Origin: Variovorax sp. PAMC28562
GTDB taxonomy: Bacteria; Pseudomonadota; Gammaproteobacteria; Burkholderiales; Burkholderiaceae_C
Length of the DNA: 64,000 nt
NCBI RefSeq assembly: GCF_014303735.1
Contig: NZ_CP060296.1
Location: 2,615,501 to 2,679,500 of the forward strand
Direction of reading: 5' to 3'
The position numbers and the translations under genes are program-made. The notes under the pieces were generated by a model. It had not been told where the DNA came from. It saw only the letters and a list, made by a program, of their open reading frames with translations, and searched no databases. The first letter of the stretch is position 1. Every line of letters begins with the position of its first letter. This document shows, one piece after another, positions 26,806 to 38,275 of this stretch.

Positions 26806-27174
26806 ATGACAACCCTATCCGACCGTGCATTGCTCGAACGCGCCCTGATCGCTATCGAAGAAGTATTGGCACGTGTAGATGGTGGGCCCGACGCGCGCCG
26901 CCCGGCATCCACTGCCGCCCAGCAAGCACTGACCATCTGCCTGACAGCCGCTGCAAATTTGGTCGACGCCGGCCAGACGCTGCTGCGCTCACCCGAAGAC
27001 GATTCGTCCGATCAGCTCACCCAGGAGTGGCGGGTACTGATCTCGCACGTCAAGACCGCCAGCCGCTCGGCGCATCAGGCAGCGTTGGTGTTGTCTGCTG
27101 AGAAGAACCTGTCGTCCGCCCAAAGCGGCGGTGTTTATATCGAGACTCCGCGCATCGGCCAGGTGGCGCACTGA
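26806..27174 (+). CDS. Hypothetical protein (helical, 122 aa)
   Basis: I do not recognise this protein. It is soluble, lacks cysteines except one, and is predicted mainly helical: residues 5-25 (SDRALLERALIAIEEVLARV), a long central helix (TAAQQALTICLTAAANLVDA) and another around residues 70-100. The ATG at 26806 has GGGACA upstream. Its stop abuts the start of the zinc-ribbon gene with no intervening base, so the two are an operon. The 121 bases back to aroQ hold no clear terminator. Confidence 0.6.
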   Translation: MTTLSDRALLERALIAIEEVLARVDGGPDARRPASTAAQQALTICLTAAANLVDAGQTLLRSPEDDSSDQLTQEWRVLISHVKTASRSAHQAALVLSAEKNLSSAQSGGVYIETPRIGQVAH

Positions 27175-28134
27175 ATGGGCGTGACCTGTCCCGCATGCGG
27201 GACTGAAAACCGTTCTGTCGCCAAGTTCTGCATCGAGTGCATCGAATCGCTGCCGACGGTTTTTGCGGCGACTGAAATATTGCCGCATATGCCGCATGCT
27301 GCGCATCGCGCCACGTTCCTCAGGGAGCCTGGCATTCGCGCCGACGCTGCGCTGCCTCGGGCTTCCGGGTTTGTTGCAGCGACCGGTGCGACATCGGCCG
27401 CGCCGGCCACCTCAGCCCACGGATCTGCGCCGCAGACACCTCCACTGTCGAGCGGTCCGCGACGCACCGTCGAAGGACGCAAGGGCCTGTGGGTCAGCGT
27501 TGCGGCCTTCGCGATCGCGCTCGTCATTGGCGCCGCCGGCTGGCTGGTCGCCGGTGCCGGTGGGTTGTACATCTACGCGTTCGGGCATTCGAGCGTGGGC
27601 GGAGAACCCGAGGTTGCGATGGTGACTGCGCCGGTTGCGGTTGCGGTGTCGGCAACGGTGATGCCGACCATTGCTCCGGCCGCTTCGATCGCTCCTCTTG
27701 CTTCGTCTACTCCCTTGAACCCGCTTGCTCCGTTACCTGCGTTCAACCCATCGACTCAGACGGAGTCATCGATCCCAACTCCTTCCGCTCAGGTCGTACC
27801 TCCGGCCTCCGCTGTCGGTGCCGCTTCGGTCAACCGCGAAACATCCAGATCAGCAGTGACCACGGCGCCGCCAGCCACAGCGGTTGCGCCCGCGGTGACC
27901 CGCACACCAGCCAAGGCGTCCGTGTCATCGACAGCGCCGGGCAGTCGGGTAAGCACCGCAACAGCGGCAACGGACCCTAAGGCGCAGTGCACCGGCCTGG
28001 GTTTTTTTGCAGCATCGAGGTGCATGGCAGCGCAATGTGCGAAGGCGGAGCACAGCGCGCACCCGTCATGTATAGCGGTGCTTCAGCAACAACGTCTGAT
28101 GGAAGAGAAGCGCAACCCGACGATGGCGAACTGA
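27175..28134 (+). CDS. Zinc-ribbon, single-pass membrane protein of unknown function
   Basis: A 319-residue protein. The N-terminus has a zinc ribbon CPACGTENRSVAKFCIEC (Cys5, 8, 19, 22). A Pro/Ala/Ser-rich linker leads to one hydrophobic segment (about residues 104-132, VSVAAFAIALVIGAAGWLVA). After it comes a long low-complexity Ala/Pro/Thr/Ser region of about 130 residues, presumably periplasmic, and then a cysteine-containing tail with CTGLGFFAASRCMAAQCAKA and HPSCIAVL. The topology suggests a cytoplasmic metal-binding knob connected to a Cys-rich external tail. Function is unknown. It is coupled to the preceding 122-residue gene. Confidence 0.7.
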   Translation: MGVTCPACGTENRSVAKFCIECIESLPTVFAATEILPHMPHAAHRATFLREPGIRADAALPRASGFVAATGATSAAPATSAHGSAPQTPPLSSGPRRTVEGRKGLWVSVAAFAIALVIGAAGWLVAGAGGLYIYAFGHSSVGGEPEVAMVTAPVAVAVSATVMPTIAPAASIAPLASSTPLNPLAPLPAFNPSTQTESSIPTPSAQVVPPASAVGAASVNRETSRSAVTTAPPATAVAPAVTRTPAKASVSSTAPGSRVSTATAATDPKAQCTGLGFFAASRCMAAQCAKAEHSAHPSCIAVLQQQRLMEEKRNPTMAN

Positions 28135-28157
28135 GCGGTCCACCTGCGGGTTTCTTT

Positions 28158-29699
28158 TCAGGTCTGGCGAGGCGCGACGGCTTTCCAGCTGCGGCTCACT
28201 TTGCCCTGGCCGTCGACGCTCTCCAACTGGACGTCGAAACCCCACAGCCGCGCGACGTGCTTGAGCACTTCTTCGGCTCCGTCGTTCAGCGGCAAGCCAT
28301 GGCGCTGCGTGTGGCGCAGGGTCAGTGACCGGTCGCCGCGGGTGTTCACGTTCCAGACCTGGATGTCCGGCTCGCGGCAGCTGATGTCGTACTGCCGCGC
28401 CAACGACTCACGCAGCGCTTGATAGCCGCTGTCGTCGTGGATCGCGGCGACCTCGAGCTCGCTGTCTTTCTCATGATCGCGAATCGCGAAGAGGCGGAAG
28501 TCGCGCATCACCTTCGGGCTCAGGAACTGGCCGATAAAGCTCTCGTCCTTGAAGTTGCGCATCGCGTAGTCGAGCGTCTTGACCCAGTCGCTGCCCGCGA
28601 TGTCGGGGAACCAGCGACGGTCTTCTTCGGTCGGCTGCTCGCAGATGCGCCGCAGGTCTGTAAACATCGCAAAGCCCAGCGCGTACGGGTTGATGCCGCT
28701 GTACGCGCGATGCCCGACCGGCGGTTGGTAGATCACGCCGGTGTGCGAACTCAGCCACTCGATCATGAAACCGTCGGCCAGCAAGCCGCGGTCGTACATG
28801 GTGTTGAGCAGGGTGTAGTGCCAGAAGGTGGCCCAGCCCTCGTTCATCACCTGCGTCTGGCGCTGCGGATAGAAATACTGCGCGACCTTGCGAACGATGC
28901 GCACGACCTCGCGTTGCCATGGTTCCAGCAGCGCCGCGTTTTTCTCGATGAAGTACAGCAGATTCTCTTGTGGCTCGTCCGGGAAGCGCTTGGTCGCCGC
29001 GGCCTCCGCGGCCTGGCCTTCACGGCGCGGCAGAGTGCGCCACAGGTCGTTGATCTGCTGCTGCATGTGCTGCTCGCGCTCGGCCCGCTGCAGGCTCTCT
29101 TGCGCGAGCGAACGGCGCTGCGGGCGGCGATAACGATCCACACCGTAGTTCATCAGCGCATGGCAAGAGTCGAGCAGCTCTTCGACCGAGTCGACGCCAT
29201 GACGCTGCTCACATTCGGCGATGTAGTGCCGCGCGTAGACAAGGTAGTCGATGATGGACGACGCGTCGGTCCACATCCGGAACAGGTAGTTGCCCTTGAA
29301 GAAGCTGTTGTGTCCGTAGGCCGCGTGTGCGATCACCAGGGCTTGCATCGCCATGGTGTTCTCTTCCATGAGATAGGCAATGCACGGGTCGGAGTTGATG
29401 ACGATTTCGTACGCCAGCCCCATGTGGCCACGGCGGTAGTTCTTCTCGGTGAGGATGAACTGCTTGCCGTACGACCAGTGCCGGTAGAGCATCGGCATGC
29501 CGACGCTGGAGTAGGCGTCCATCATCTGCTCTGAACTGATCACCTCGAGTTGGTTGGGGTACACGTCGAGCCCGTAGCCTCGCGCCGTGCGCGCGATTTC
29601 GGTGTGATAGAGCTCGATGAGATCGAAGGTCCAGTCAGACGGGCTCGGCAGCGGCTGGTCCGCGCGTTCGAGGTTGGGCTCGATGAGCAGGTCGGTCAT
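28158..29699 (-). CDS. spoVR: SpoVR-family protein
   Basis: A 513-residue cytoplasmic protein of the SpoVR/YcgB family. Opening WTFDLIELYHTEIARTARGY, the RHWSYGKQF segment, YEIVINSDPCIAYLMEENTM, AHAAYGHNSFFKGNYLF and MNEGWATFWHYTLLNTM are highly characteristic. The function is unknown; despite the name it is widespread in non-sporulating bacteria and is nearly always linked to yeaH and prkA. Its ATG overlaps the yeaH stop (ATGA). Confidence 0.95.
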   Translation of the reverse strand: MTDLLIEPNLERADQPLPSPSDWTFDLIELYHTEIARTARGYGLDVYPNQLEVISSEQMMDAYSSVGMPMLYRHWSYGKQFILTEKNYRRGHMGLAYEIVINSDPCIAYLMEENTMAMQALVIAHAAYGHNSFFKGNYLFRMWTDASSIIDYLVYARHYIAECEQRHGVDSVEELLDSCHALMNYGVDRYRRPQRRSLAQESLQRAEREQHMQQQINDLWRTLPRREGQAAEAAATKRFPDEPQENLLYFIEKNAALLEPWQREVVRIVRKVAQYFYPQRQTQVMNEGWATFWHYTLLNTMYDRGLLADGFMIEWLSSHTGVIYQPPVGHRAYSGINPYALGFAMFTDLRRICEQPTEEDRRWFPDIAGSDWVKTLDYAMRNFKDESFIGQFLSPKVMRDFRLFAIRDHEKDSELEVAAIHDDSGYQALRESLARQYDISCREPDIQVWNVNTRGDRSLTLRHTQRHGLPLNDGAEEVLKHVARLWGFDVQLESVDGQGKVSRSWKAVAPRQT

Positions 29700-30988
29700 C
29701 TGGCGATTCCTTCCTTCTTGAACAGTTCGCGAAAGACGGGATAGATGTCTTGCGCGTCAGCCACTTTACGCATCGCGAAGTTGGGCCGCACGCCTTGCAG
29801 CTGCGTGTACTCCTGCCACAGGTTCTGCTCGGCCTGTGCCACTTGCACGTAGGCGTAGTAGCGCACCATCGGCAAGATCTTTTCGTCGAGCAATTGGCGG
29901 CAGCGCCCACTGTCCTGATGCCAGTTGTCGCCGTCGCTGGCCTGCGCGCCATAGATATTCCACTCGCCGCTCGGGTAGCGCGCCCGGATGATTTCGTCCA
30001 TCAGCACCAAAGCGCTCGACACCACCGTACCGCCCGTTTCGGTCGCATGAAAGAACTCGTCCTCGGACACTTCTTCGGCCTGCGTGTGATGCCGCAGGAA
30101 CACGAGATCGATCTTTTCGTAGTGCCGCGTCAAGAACAGGTACAGAAGCATGAAGAAGCGCTTGGACATGTCCTTGCGCGATTCGTCCATCGAGCCCGAA
30201 ACGTCCATCAAACAAAACATGACTGCCTTGGCACTCGGCACCGGCGTCTTTACGCGATTGCGGTAACGCAGATCGATTGGGTCGATGTACGGCACATGAC
30301 GCGCGGTACGGCGCAGCTCTTCGATTTGCGCTTCGGTTTCTTCGATCTCTTTTTGCACCAGGGACGGTGTCGCGTGCGGATGCGCCCGCAACGTCAACAA
30401 GTGCGCTTCGAGGCGGCGCAACTCTTTGCGTGGCTCGCCACCGAGCGCGATGCGGCGGGCGAGGGCGCCGCGCATGGAGCGCACGACATGCAGGTTGGTG
30501 GGTGAGCCGTCGCTGGTAAAACCGGCGCGATGGCTCTTCCACTCCGGCACTTCGGCGATTTGCGTTCGGATCAGGTGCGGCAACGCCAGGTCTTCGAAGA
30601 ACGCGTGCATGAATTCTTCGCGGGTGAGGCGGAACACGAAGTCGTCTTCGCCTTCGCCGCCGTCGCCCGCTTCACCGCTCCCACTGCCGCCGCCCGATTG
30701 GCCCGGCGGCCGCTTGATGCGATCACCCTTCAGGTACTCCTGGTTGCCGGGATGTACGTATTCGCGGTTGCCGCCTGGCGCATGCCCGAAGGCCGGCTCT
30801 GACACGTCGCGACGCGGCAGGGTGACGTCTTCACCCTGCGCAAGATCGCGGATGTTTCGGCCACTGACCGCCTTGCGCACGGCCTCCTGGATTTGCCCGC
30901 GATAACGCCGAAGGAAGCGCTCGCGATTGCCGATCGACTTGTTCTTTCCCGACAAACGCCGATCGATGATCTGCTGCAGGATGGCCAC
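29696..30988 (-). CDS. yeaH: YeaH/YhbH (DUF444) protein with VWA domain
   Basis: A 430-residue protein. The N-terminal half is charged (RRLSGKNKSIGNRERFLRRY) with a Gly/Ser-rich insert near residue 100. The C-terminal half holds a von Willebrand A fold with the MIDAS motif DVSGSMDES and a later TGGTVVSSAL. The start is GTG at 30988. In E. coli yeaH is encoded next to yeaG (prkA) and responds to nitrogen starvation and stationary phase. It is probably part of a stress-response complex with PrkA and SpoVR. Confidence 0.94.
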   Translation of the reverse strand: MAILQQIIDRRLSGKNKSIGNRERFLRRYRGQIQEAVRKAVSGRNIRDLAQGEDVTLPRRDVSEPAFGHAPGGNREYVHPGNQEYLKGDRIKRPPGQSGGGSGSGEAGDGGEGEDDFVFRLTREEFMHAFFEDLALPHLIRTQIAEVPEWKSHRAGFTSDGSPTNLHVVRSMRGALARRIALGGEPRKELRRLEAHLLTLRAHPHATPSLVQKEIEETEAQIEELRRTARHVPYIDPIDLRYRNRVKTPVPSAKAVMFCLMDVSGSMDESRKDMSKRFFMLLYLFLTRHYEKIDLVFLRHHTQAEEVSEDEFFHATETGGTVVSSALVLMDEIIRARYPSGEWNIYGAQASDGDNWHQDSGRCRQLLDEKILPMVRYYAYVQVAQAEQNLWQEYTQLQGVRPNFAMRKVADAQDIYPVFRELFKKEGIAR

Positions 30989-31024
30989 TGTTTCGCAACT
31001 CCTTGTGCGGTGAAATCGGGGACT

Positions 31025-32947
31025 CTAGGAACTCTTGCGTACCCTTAAATACCATTCGCACAGCAGCCGGACCTGCTTCGCGGTGTATCCCTTGGCCACC
31101 ATGCGATCGACGAAGTCCTCGTGCTTCTTCTGTTCGTCTGCACTGCTCTTGGTGTTGAAGCTGATAACGGGCAAGAGTTCTTCGGTGTTGGAGAACATCT
31201 TCTTCTCGATGACCGCGCGCAGCTTTTCATAGCTGGTCCATGCCGGATTGCGCCCCGCATTGCCGGCCCGTGCACGCAGCACGAAGTTGACGATCTCGTT
31301 GCGGAAATCTTTCGGGTTGCCGATGCCGGCCGGCCGCTCGATCTTCTCGAGCTCGCCGTTGAGCGACGCACGATCGAACACTTCGCCCGTGTCGACGTCG
31401 CGGTACTCCTGGTCCTGAATCCAGTAGTCGGCGTAAGTCACGTAGCGGTCGAAGATGTTTTGCCCGTACTCGCTGTAGCTCTCGAGGTACGCCGTCTGGA
31501 TTTCCTTGCCGATGAACTCGGCATAGCGCGGTGCCAACAGCTCCTTGATATAGCTGATGTACTTTTGCTCGACCTCGGGTGCGAACTGTTCGCGCTCGAT
31601 CTGTTGCTCGAGCACATACATCAAGTGCACCGGGTTGGCCGCGACTTCGGTGCTGTCGAAATTGAATACCTTGGAGATGATCTTGAAGGCGAAGCGTGTC
31701 GACACGCCACTCATGCCTTCGTCGACGCCGGCGTAGTCGCGGTACTCCTGCAACGACTTGGCCTTGGGATCGGTGTCCTTCAGGTTGTCGCCGTCGTAGA
31801 TCTGCATCTTGCTGAAGATGCTCGAGTTCTCGGGCTCTTTCAAGCGCGTGAGCACCGACAGCTGCGCCATCATTCGAAGCGTGCCGGGCGCGCAGGGCGC
31901 CGCAGCCAGCGACGAGTTGCGCACGAGCTTTTCGTAGATCTTGATTTCTTCGGAGGCGCGCAGGCAGTAGGGCACCTTGACGATATAGATCCGGTCGAGA
32001 AAAGCCTCGTTGTTCTTGTTGTTGCGGAAGGCCTTCCACTCGCTCTCGTTGCTGTGCGCCAGCACGATGCCATCGAACGGAATGGCGCCGAAGCCCTCGG
32101 TGCCTTTGAAGTTGCCTTCTTGCGTCGCGGTGAGCAGGGGATGCAGCACCTTGATGGGCGCCTTGAACATTTCCACGAATTCGAGCAGGCCCTGGTTGGC
32201 CAGGCACAGGCCGCCTGAATACGCGTACGCATCGGTATCGTCCTGCGCGAAGGTTTCGAGCTTGCGAATGTCGACCTTGCCGACGAGCGACGAGATGTCC
32301 TGGTTGTTTTCGTCGCCTGGCTCGGTCTTGGCAACAGCCAATTGCCTTAAAACCGACGGGTAACGCTTGACCACCTTGAACTTACGGATGTCGCCACCGA
32401 ATTCTTCGAGCCGCTTCACAGCCCACGGCGACAGGATGCGGTTCAGGTAGCGGCGCGGAATGCCGTATTCTTTTTCGAGGATCTCACCGTCTTCGGCCGC
32501 ATCGAAAAGGCCGAGCGGGGTCTCGTTGACCGGCGAGCCTTGAATGGCATAGAACGGCACGTGCTCCATGAGCTGCTTGAGCCGCTCTGCGATGGAACTC
32601 TTGCCGCCGCCAACGGGGCCGAGCAGGTACAGGATCTGCTTCTTTTCTTCGAGCCCTTGCGCGGCATGGCGGAAGTACGAAACCACCTGCTCGATGGCCT
32701 CCTCCATGCCGTAGAACTCTTTGAAAGCCGGGTAGATCTTGAGAACCTTGTTGGCAAAGATCCGCGACAGACGCGAGTCATTGCGCGTGTCGACCATCTC
32801 GGGCTCGCCGATGGCCTTGAGCATCCGCTCTGCAGCGGTGGCATACGCAACAGGCTCGCGTTTGCATATGTCGAGGTAGTCCGATAGCGAAAGGACTTCC
32901 TCGCGTGTGCGTTCGTAGCGGGCGGCATAACTGCTGATCACATCCAT
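31025..32947 (-). CDS. prkA: PrkA serine protein kinase
   Basis: A 640-residue protein. The N-terminal AAA+ domain has Walker A GPVGGGKSS near residue 103 and a C-terminal kinase-like region follows (FNFDSTEV onwards). PrkA (YeaG) proteins phosphorylate serine residues, and a Lon-like protease activity has been proposed for some. The chosen start is ATG at 32947 (MDVISSYAARYERTRE) with GGAGGTG seven bases upstream. It is the first gene of the prkA-yeaH-spoVR operon, with 36 bases to yeaH. Confidence 0.95.
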   Translation of the reverse strand: MDVISSYAARYERTREEVLSLSDYLDICKREPVAYATAAERMLKAIGEPEMVDTRNDSRLSRIFANKVLKIYPAFKEFYGMEEAIEQVVSYFRHAAQGLEEKKQILYLLGPVGGGKSSIAERLKQLMEHVPFYAIQGSPVNETPLGLFDAAEDGEILEKEYGIPRRYLNRILSPWAVKRLEEFGGDIRKFKVVKRYPSVLRQLAVAKTEPGDENNQDISSLVGKVDIRKLETFAQDDTDAYAYSGGLCLANQGLLEFVEMFKAPIKVLHPLLTATQEGNFKGTEGFGAIPFDGIVLAHSNESEWKAFRNNKNNEAFLDRIYIVKVPYCLRASEEIKIYEKLVRNSSLAAAPCAPGTLRMMAQLSVLTRLKEPENSSIFSKMQIYDGDNLKDTDPKAKSLQEYRDYAGVDEGMSGVSTRFAFKIISKVFNFDSTEVAANPVHLMYVLEQQIEREQFAPEVEQKYISYIKELLAPRYAEFIGKEIQTAYLESYSEYGQNIFDRYVTYADYWIQDQEYRDVDTGEVFDRASLNGELEKIERPAGIGNPKDFRNEIVNFVLRARAGNAGRNPAWTSYEKLRAVIEKKMFSNTEELLPVISFNTKSSADEQKKHEDFVDRMVAKGYTAKQVRLLCEWYLRVRKSS

Positions 32948-33257
32948 AGAACACCTCCATCGAGTGAGCGAAAACACTGCACGGACTTACCGTACTGCAC
33001 ATAACGCTTCAGTCGGGCTACCGGTGGTCCGAAATGCGGGGCTGCGCAGAAAAAACTTCGTCGCCAAATCCGTTCAATTAGCTTAAAGCAAAGAGCGCGC
33101 CTGCAGTGGGAGACCGTCGCAGACACCTTGTGTATGAAGTAAGGGTGTTGTGAAAAGTTCCTCTTTGGCGCAGGAGCGCGTCTCTGAAACGAGACAGCCT
33201 AAATCGCTATAACTACATAAAAAAAAGCGGCCTCTGGGGCCGCTTGCTTCCGCTCGA
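32948..33257. other. Gene-free stretch between prkA and dnaJ
   Basis: These 310 bases hold the prkA promoter region (reading left) and the dnaJ terminator at 33219-33246. A small inverted repeat GTCTC-TGAAAC-GAGAC lies around 33180-33195. I looked for a sigma-54 type -24/-12 pair in front of prkA and found none. No open frame here looks like a gene. Confidence 0.6.
33219..33246 (-). terminator. Rho-independent terminator after dnaJ
   Basis: On the minus strand AGCGGCC, a 5-base loop and GGCCGCT form a 7-bp GC-rich stem (33226-33244) followed by a run of eight T (33226-33219). It starts 12 bases past the dnaJ stop. Confidence 0.88.
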
Positions 33258-34394
33258 TCAACTAAAGAACTCCTTTGCCTTGTCGATCCAGCCCTTGTCT
33301 GTCGGGCTGTGCTTGTCGCCTCCGTTTTTGAGCGACTCGTCGAGCTCCTTGAGCAACTTGCGCTGGTGCTCGGTGAGCTTGACCGGCGTCTCGACACGCA
33401 CATGGCAGTACAGGTCCCCCGGGTAACTGGAGCGCACGCCCTTGATGCCCTTGCCGCGCAGCCGAAACTGCTTGCCGCTTTGGGTGCCGTCGGGGATATC
33501 GATGGCGGCTGCACCATTCAAGGTCGGCACCTTGATCTCGCCGCCGAGCGCTGCCGTGGTCACCGCAACGGGCACGACGCAATGCAGGTCATCGCCATCG
33601 CGTTCGAAGAGCTCGTGCTTCTTCAAGCGGATCTCGATGTACAGGTCACCTGGCGGACCGCCGTTGGTGCCGGGCTCGCCGTTGCCGGTGCTGCGGATGC
33701 GCATGCCGTCGTCGATCCCTGAAGGGATCTTGACCTCGAGCGTCTTGTTGTTCTTGATCTTGCCCTGGCCATGGCACACCGCACAGGGTTCCGGGATGAG
33801 CTTGCCCGTGCCGTGGCAGGTCGGGCAGGTTTGCTGCACGCTGAAAAAGCCTTGCCGCATCTGCACCGCGCCTGCTCCATGGCAGGTTGTGCACACGATC
33901 GGCTTGGTGCCGGCCTTGGCGCCGCTGCCATGGCACGTACCGCACTCGTCCCAGCTCGGGATGCGGATCTGGGCTTCCTTGCCTTCGGCCGCTTCTTCCA
34001 GAGTGACTTCCATGGCGTAGCTCAAGTCACCACCGCGGAATACCTGGCGCCCGCCGCTGGTGCGGCCACGCGCGCCGCCGAACACGTCGCCGAAAATATC
34101 CCCGAAGGCCTCGGCAAAGCCGCCAAAGCCCTCTGCACCTGGACCGCCGCGCATGTTGGGGTCGACACCGGCAAAACCGTGCTGGTCGTAGGCCGCGCGC
34201 TTCTGGCTGTCCGACAGCATTTCGTAGGCTTCCTTGACCTCCTTGAACTTGTCCTCGGCGGCCTTGGTGGTGTCGCCGTGATTTCGGTCAGGGTGGTGCT
34301 TCATCGCAAGCTTGCGATAAGCCTTCTTGATTTCTTCCTCGTTGGCGTTCTTGGGAACGCCGAGGGTTTCGTAGTAGTCGCGTTTGGTGGCCAT
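33258..34394 (-). CDS. dnaJ: Chaperone protein DnaJ
   Basis: A 378-residue Hsp40 co-chaperone. The J domain (residues 1-70) has HHPDRNHG with the HPD tripeptide that stimulates DnaK. A Gly/Phe-rich region follows. Four zinc-binding repeats CxxCxGxG are present: [24 protein letters not shown] and CAVCHGQG. The C-terminal substrate-binding domain ends near KEFFS. It lies 125 bases after dnaK, separated by a hairpin, and is last in the grpE-dnaK-dnaJ operon. Confidence 0.98.
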   Translation of the reverse strand: MATKRDYYETLGVPKNANEEEIKKAYRKLAMKHHPDRNHGDTTKAAEDKFKEVKEAYEMLSDSQKRAAYDQHGFAGVDPNMRGGPGAEGFGGFAEAFGDIFGDVFGGARGRTSGGRQVFRGGDLSYAMEVTLEEAAEGKEAQIRIPSWDECGTCHGSGAKAGTKPIVCTTCHGAGAVQMRQGFFSVQQTCPTCHGTGKLIPEPCAVCHGQGKIKNNKTLEVKIPSGIDDGMRIRSTGNGEPGTNGGPPGDLYIEIRLKKHELFERDGDDLHCVVPVAVTTAALGGEIKVPTLNGAAAIDIPDGTQSGKQFRLRGKGIKGVRSSYPGDLYCHVRVETPVKLTEHQRKLLKELDESLKNGGDKHSPTDKGWIDKAKEFFS

Positions 34395-34447
34395 GGGCGG
34401 AGTTCGCAGGGTTCGCGGGTTCGGTCGGTGCAGGCGGCTTGAAGCGG

Positions 34448-34481
34448 AAAAGGCTGGACCACCCGCAAAGGTGATCCAGCC
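34448..34481 (-). terminator. Hairpin with short T-run between dnaK and dnaJ (attenuator or processing site)
   Basis: On the minus strand a 12-bp stem, GGCTGGATCACC pairing with GGTGGTCCAGCC with one G-U pair, encloses a 6-base loop and is followed by TTTT. It begins 39 bases after the dnaK stop. The T-run is short, so partial termination or RNA stabilisation is more likely than a full stop, since dnaJ needs read-through. Confidence 0.65.
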
Positions 34482-34519
34482 CGGTTTCCGCGCTGGTCAG
34501 GTGAGCGTTGTCAACACGC

Positions 34520-37118
<2,599 letters not shown>

Positions 37119-37161
37119 GTGATGAAAGGGCGCGAAGCCAAAAAACAAACTAGTGCGAACC

Positions 37162-37190
37162 ATCTTGGGCTCGCAGAAGGGTTTTTCAAG
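37162..37190 (-). promoter_or_regulatory. Heat-shock (sigma-32) promoter of grpE-dnaK-dnaJ
   Basis: On the minus strand CTTGAAA (37190-37184) is a perfect sigma-32 -35 element. After 14 bases comes CCCAAGAT (37169-37162), close to the CCCCATNT -10 consensus. Transcription would start near 37155, about 37 bases ahead of the grpE ATG. Confidence 0.8.
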
Positions 37191-37192
37191 CG

Positions 37193-37216
37193 AAAAAATG
37201 CGGCCGAAGAGGCCGC
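37193..37216 (-). terminator. Terminator of the FKBP gene, abutting the heat-shock promoter
   Basis: On the minus strand GCGGCC, TCTTC loop and GGCCGC form a 6-bp GC stem followed by ATTTTTT. It ends two bases from the -35 element of the grpE promoter, so it insulates the heat-shock operon from read-through. A perfect 14-bp palindrome (CGCTGGCGCCAGCG, 37231-37244) lies between it and the FKBP stop. Confidence 0.75.
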
Positions 37217-37291
37217 GTGCTGGGAAAACCCGCTGGCGCCAGCGTCGATGCTGGAAGCGCAGCTCTGGCCGACCCGTAGGCCGGCCCTGGA

Positions 37292-37642
37292 TCAATGCGC
37301 GTCGAGCAGTTCGACGTCGAACTTGAGCGTGGCGTTCGGCGGGATTGCACCGCCTGCTCCGCGAGCGCCGTAACCGAGCGCAGCCGGGATGATGAGGGTG
37401 CGCTTGCCGCCGATCTTCATGCCGGCAACACCTTCGTCCCAGCCCTTAATAACTTGGCCGGCGCCGAGCGAGAACGCGAAAGCGTCGTTGCGATCGCGGC
37501 TCGAATCGAATTTGGCGCCTTGCACGCCGTCGTTGAAGAGCCAGCCGGTGTAGTGCACGTGCACGTGCTGGCCGGCTTTGGCTTCAGCGCCTTCGCCGAC
37601 GGTGGTGTCTTCGTACTGCAGGCCGGAGGGAGTGGTGGGCAT
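37292..37642 (-). CDS. FKBP-type peptidyl-prolyl isomerase
   Basis: A 116-residue single-domain isomerase that speeds proline cis-trans isomerisation. Typical segments are [70 protein letters not shown] and the closing [19 protein letters not shown]. There is no signal peptide, so it acts in the cytoplasm. The ATG at 37642 has AAGGAGCAACC upstream. Confidence 0.95.
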   Translation of the reverse strand: MPTTPSGLQYEDTTVGEGAEAKAGQHVHVHYTGWLFNDGVQGAKFDSSRDRNDAFAFSLGAGQVIKGWDEGVAGMKIGGKRTLIIPAALGYGARGAGGAIPPNATLKFDVELLDAH

Positions 37643-37782
37643 GGTTGCTCCTTGGAACGGTGATCGAGATCGATCGGGTTGATGATCGTTGAGAGAGCGG
37701 GTGAGTTTAGCGAAGCTGCAACTGAAGCAGTAATCGAAGCCAATCACCGAAGCCACGACCGCCCGCGCGCTGCCCTGGGTGT

Positions 37783-38118
37783 TTACTTGCTGGTGACCGG
37801 CGGCGCCACTGGCACCTTCTTTATCTGCGTCAACTGCCACTTGCCGGCAAAGGCCTGCAGATCCGACAGCCGCTTCAACAGGTCTTGCCCACTGAGCGTG
37901 AGGCTGTAGCCCTCGCTGCCGTGGTTCACGACGCCAGCTTCGCGCAGCTCTTTGATGCGGGTGTTCAATGTGTTGGGAGTGATGCCACCAACGCTGTCTT
38001 GCAGCAGCCGAAAGGTTTGCGCATGTCCATCGCGGAGCGCCCAGAGAACACGCAAGGCATAGCGAGCCTCGAGCAGCGCAAGCAACTGGCTCACCGCCGC
38101 GTTTTCCTTCGTACTCAT
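37783..38118 (-). CDS. Winged-helix transcriptional regulator (HxlR-like)
   Basis: A 111-residue DNA-binding protein. The winged helix runs from LLALLEARYALRVLWALRDG through RLLQDSVGGITPNTLNTRIK, the recognition helix, to LREAGVVNH and the wing GYSLTLSG. That layout and length fit HxlR regulators, though the N-terminal cysteine typical of redox-sensing members is missing. The target is unknown; the neighbours are FKBP and psd. ATG at 38118 is used; a TTG three codons earlier is unlikely. Confidence 0.82.
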   Translation of the reverse strand: MSTKENAAVSQLLALLEARYALRVLWALRDGHAQTFRLLQDSVGGITPNTLNTRIKELREAGVVNHGSEGYSLTLSGQDLLKRLSDLQAFAGKWQLTQIKKVPVAPPVTSK

Positions 38119-38275
38119 TGCTTGCAACTCATCGACAACATCTCCTCGGGCGCATTTTTTTGATTGATTTTCCGACCGCGCGATTCGGCAAGTGACTATA
38201 GCGAAAGCATCAACCGAGTGCTACAAGTTTTATAGCGACCTAGGCATACTACATGCGGCCTGTGGCGCCTACGCC

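Noticed and set aside
37231..37244. Perfect palindrome CGCTGGCGCCAGCG downstream of the FKBP gene
   Set aside because: No T-run and no relation to the promoter; GC-rich palindromes of this size are common in such genomes. The real terminator is at 37193-37216.
38197..38238. Direct repeat TATAGCGA twice upstream of the HxlR-like gene
   Set aside because: Two 8-mers 34 bases apart, asymmetric context and no inverted arms; insufficient for an operator call.
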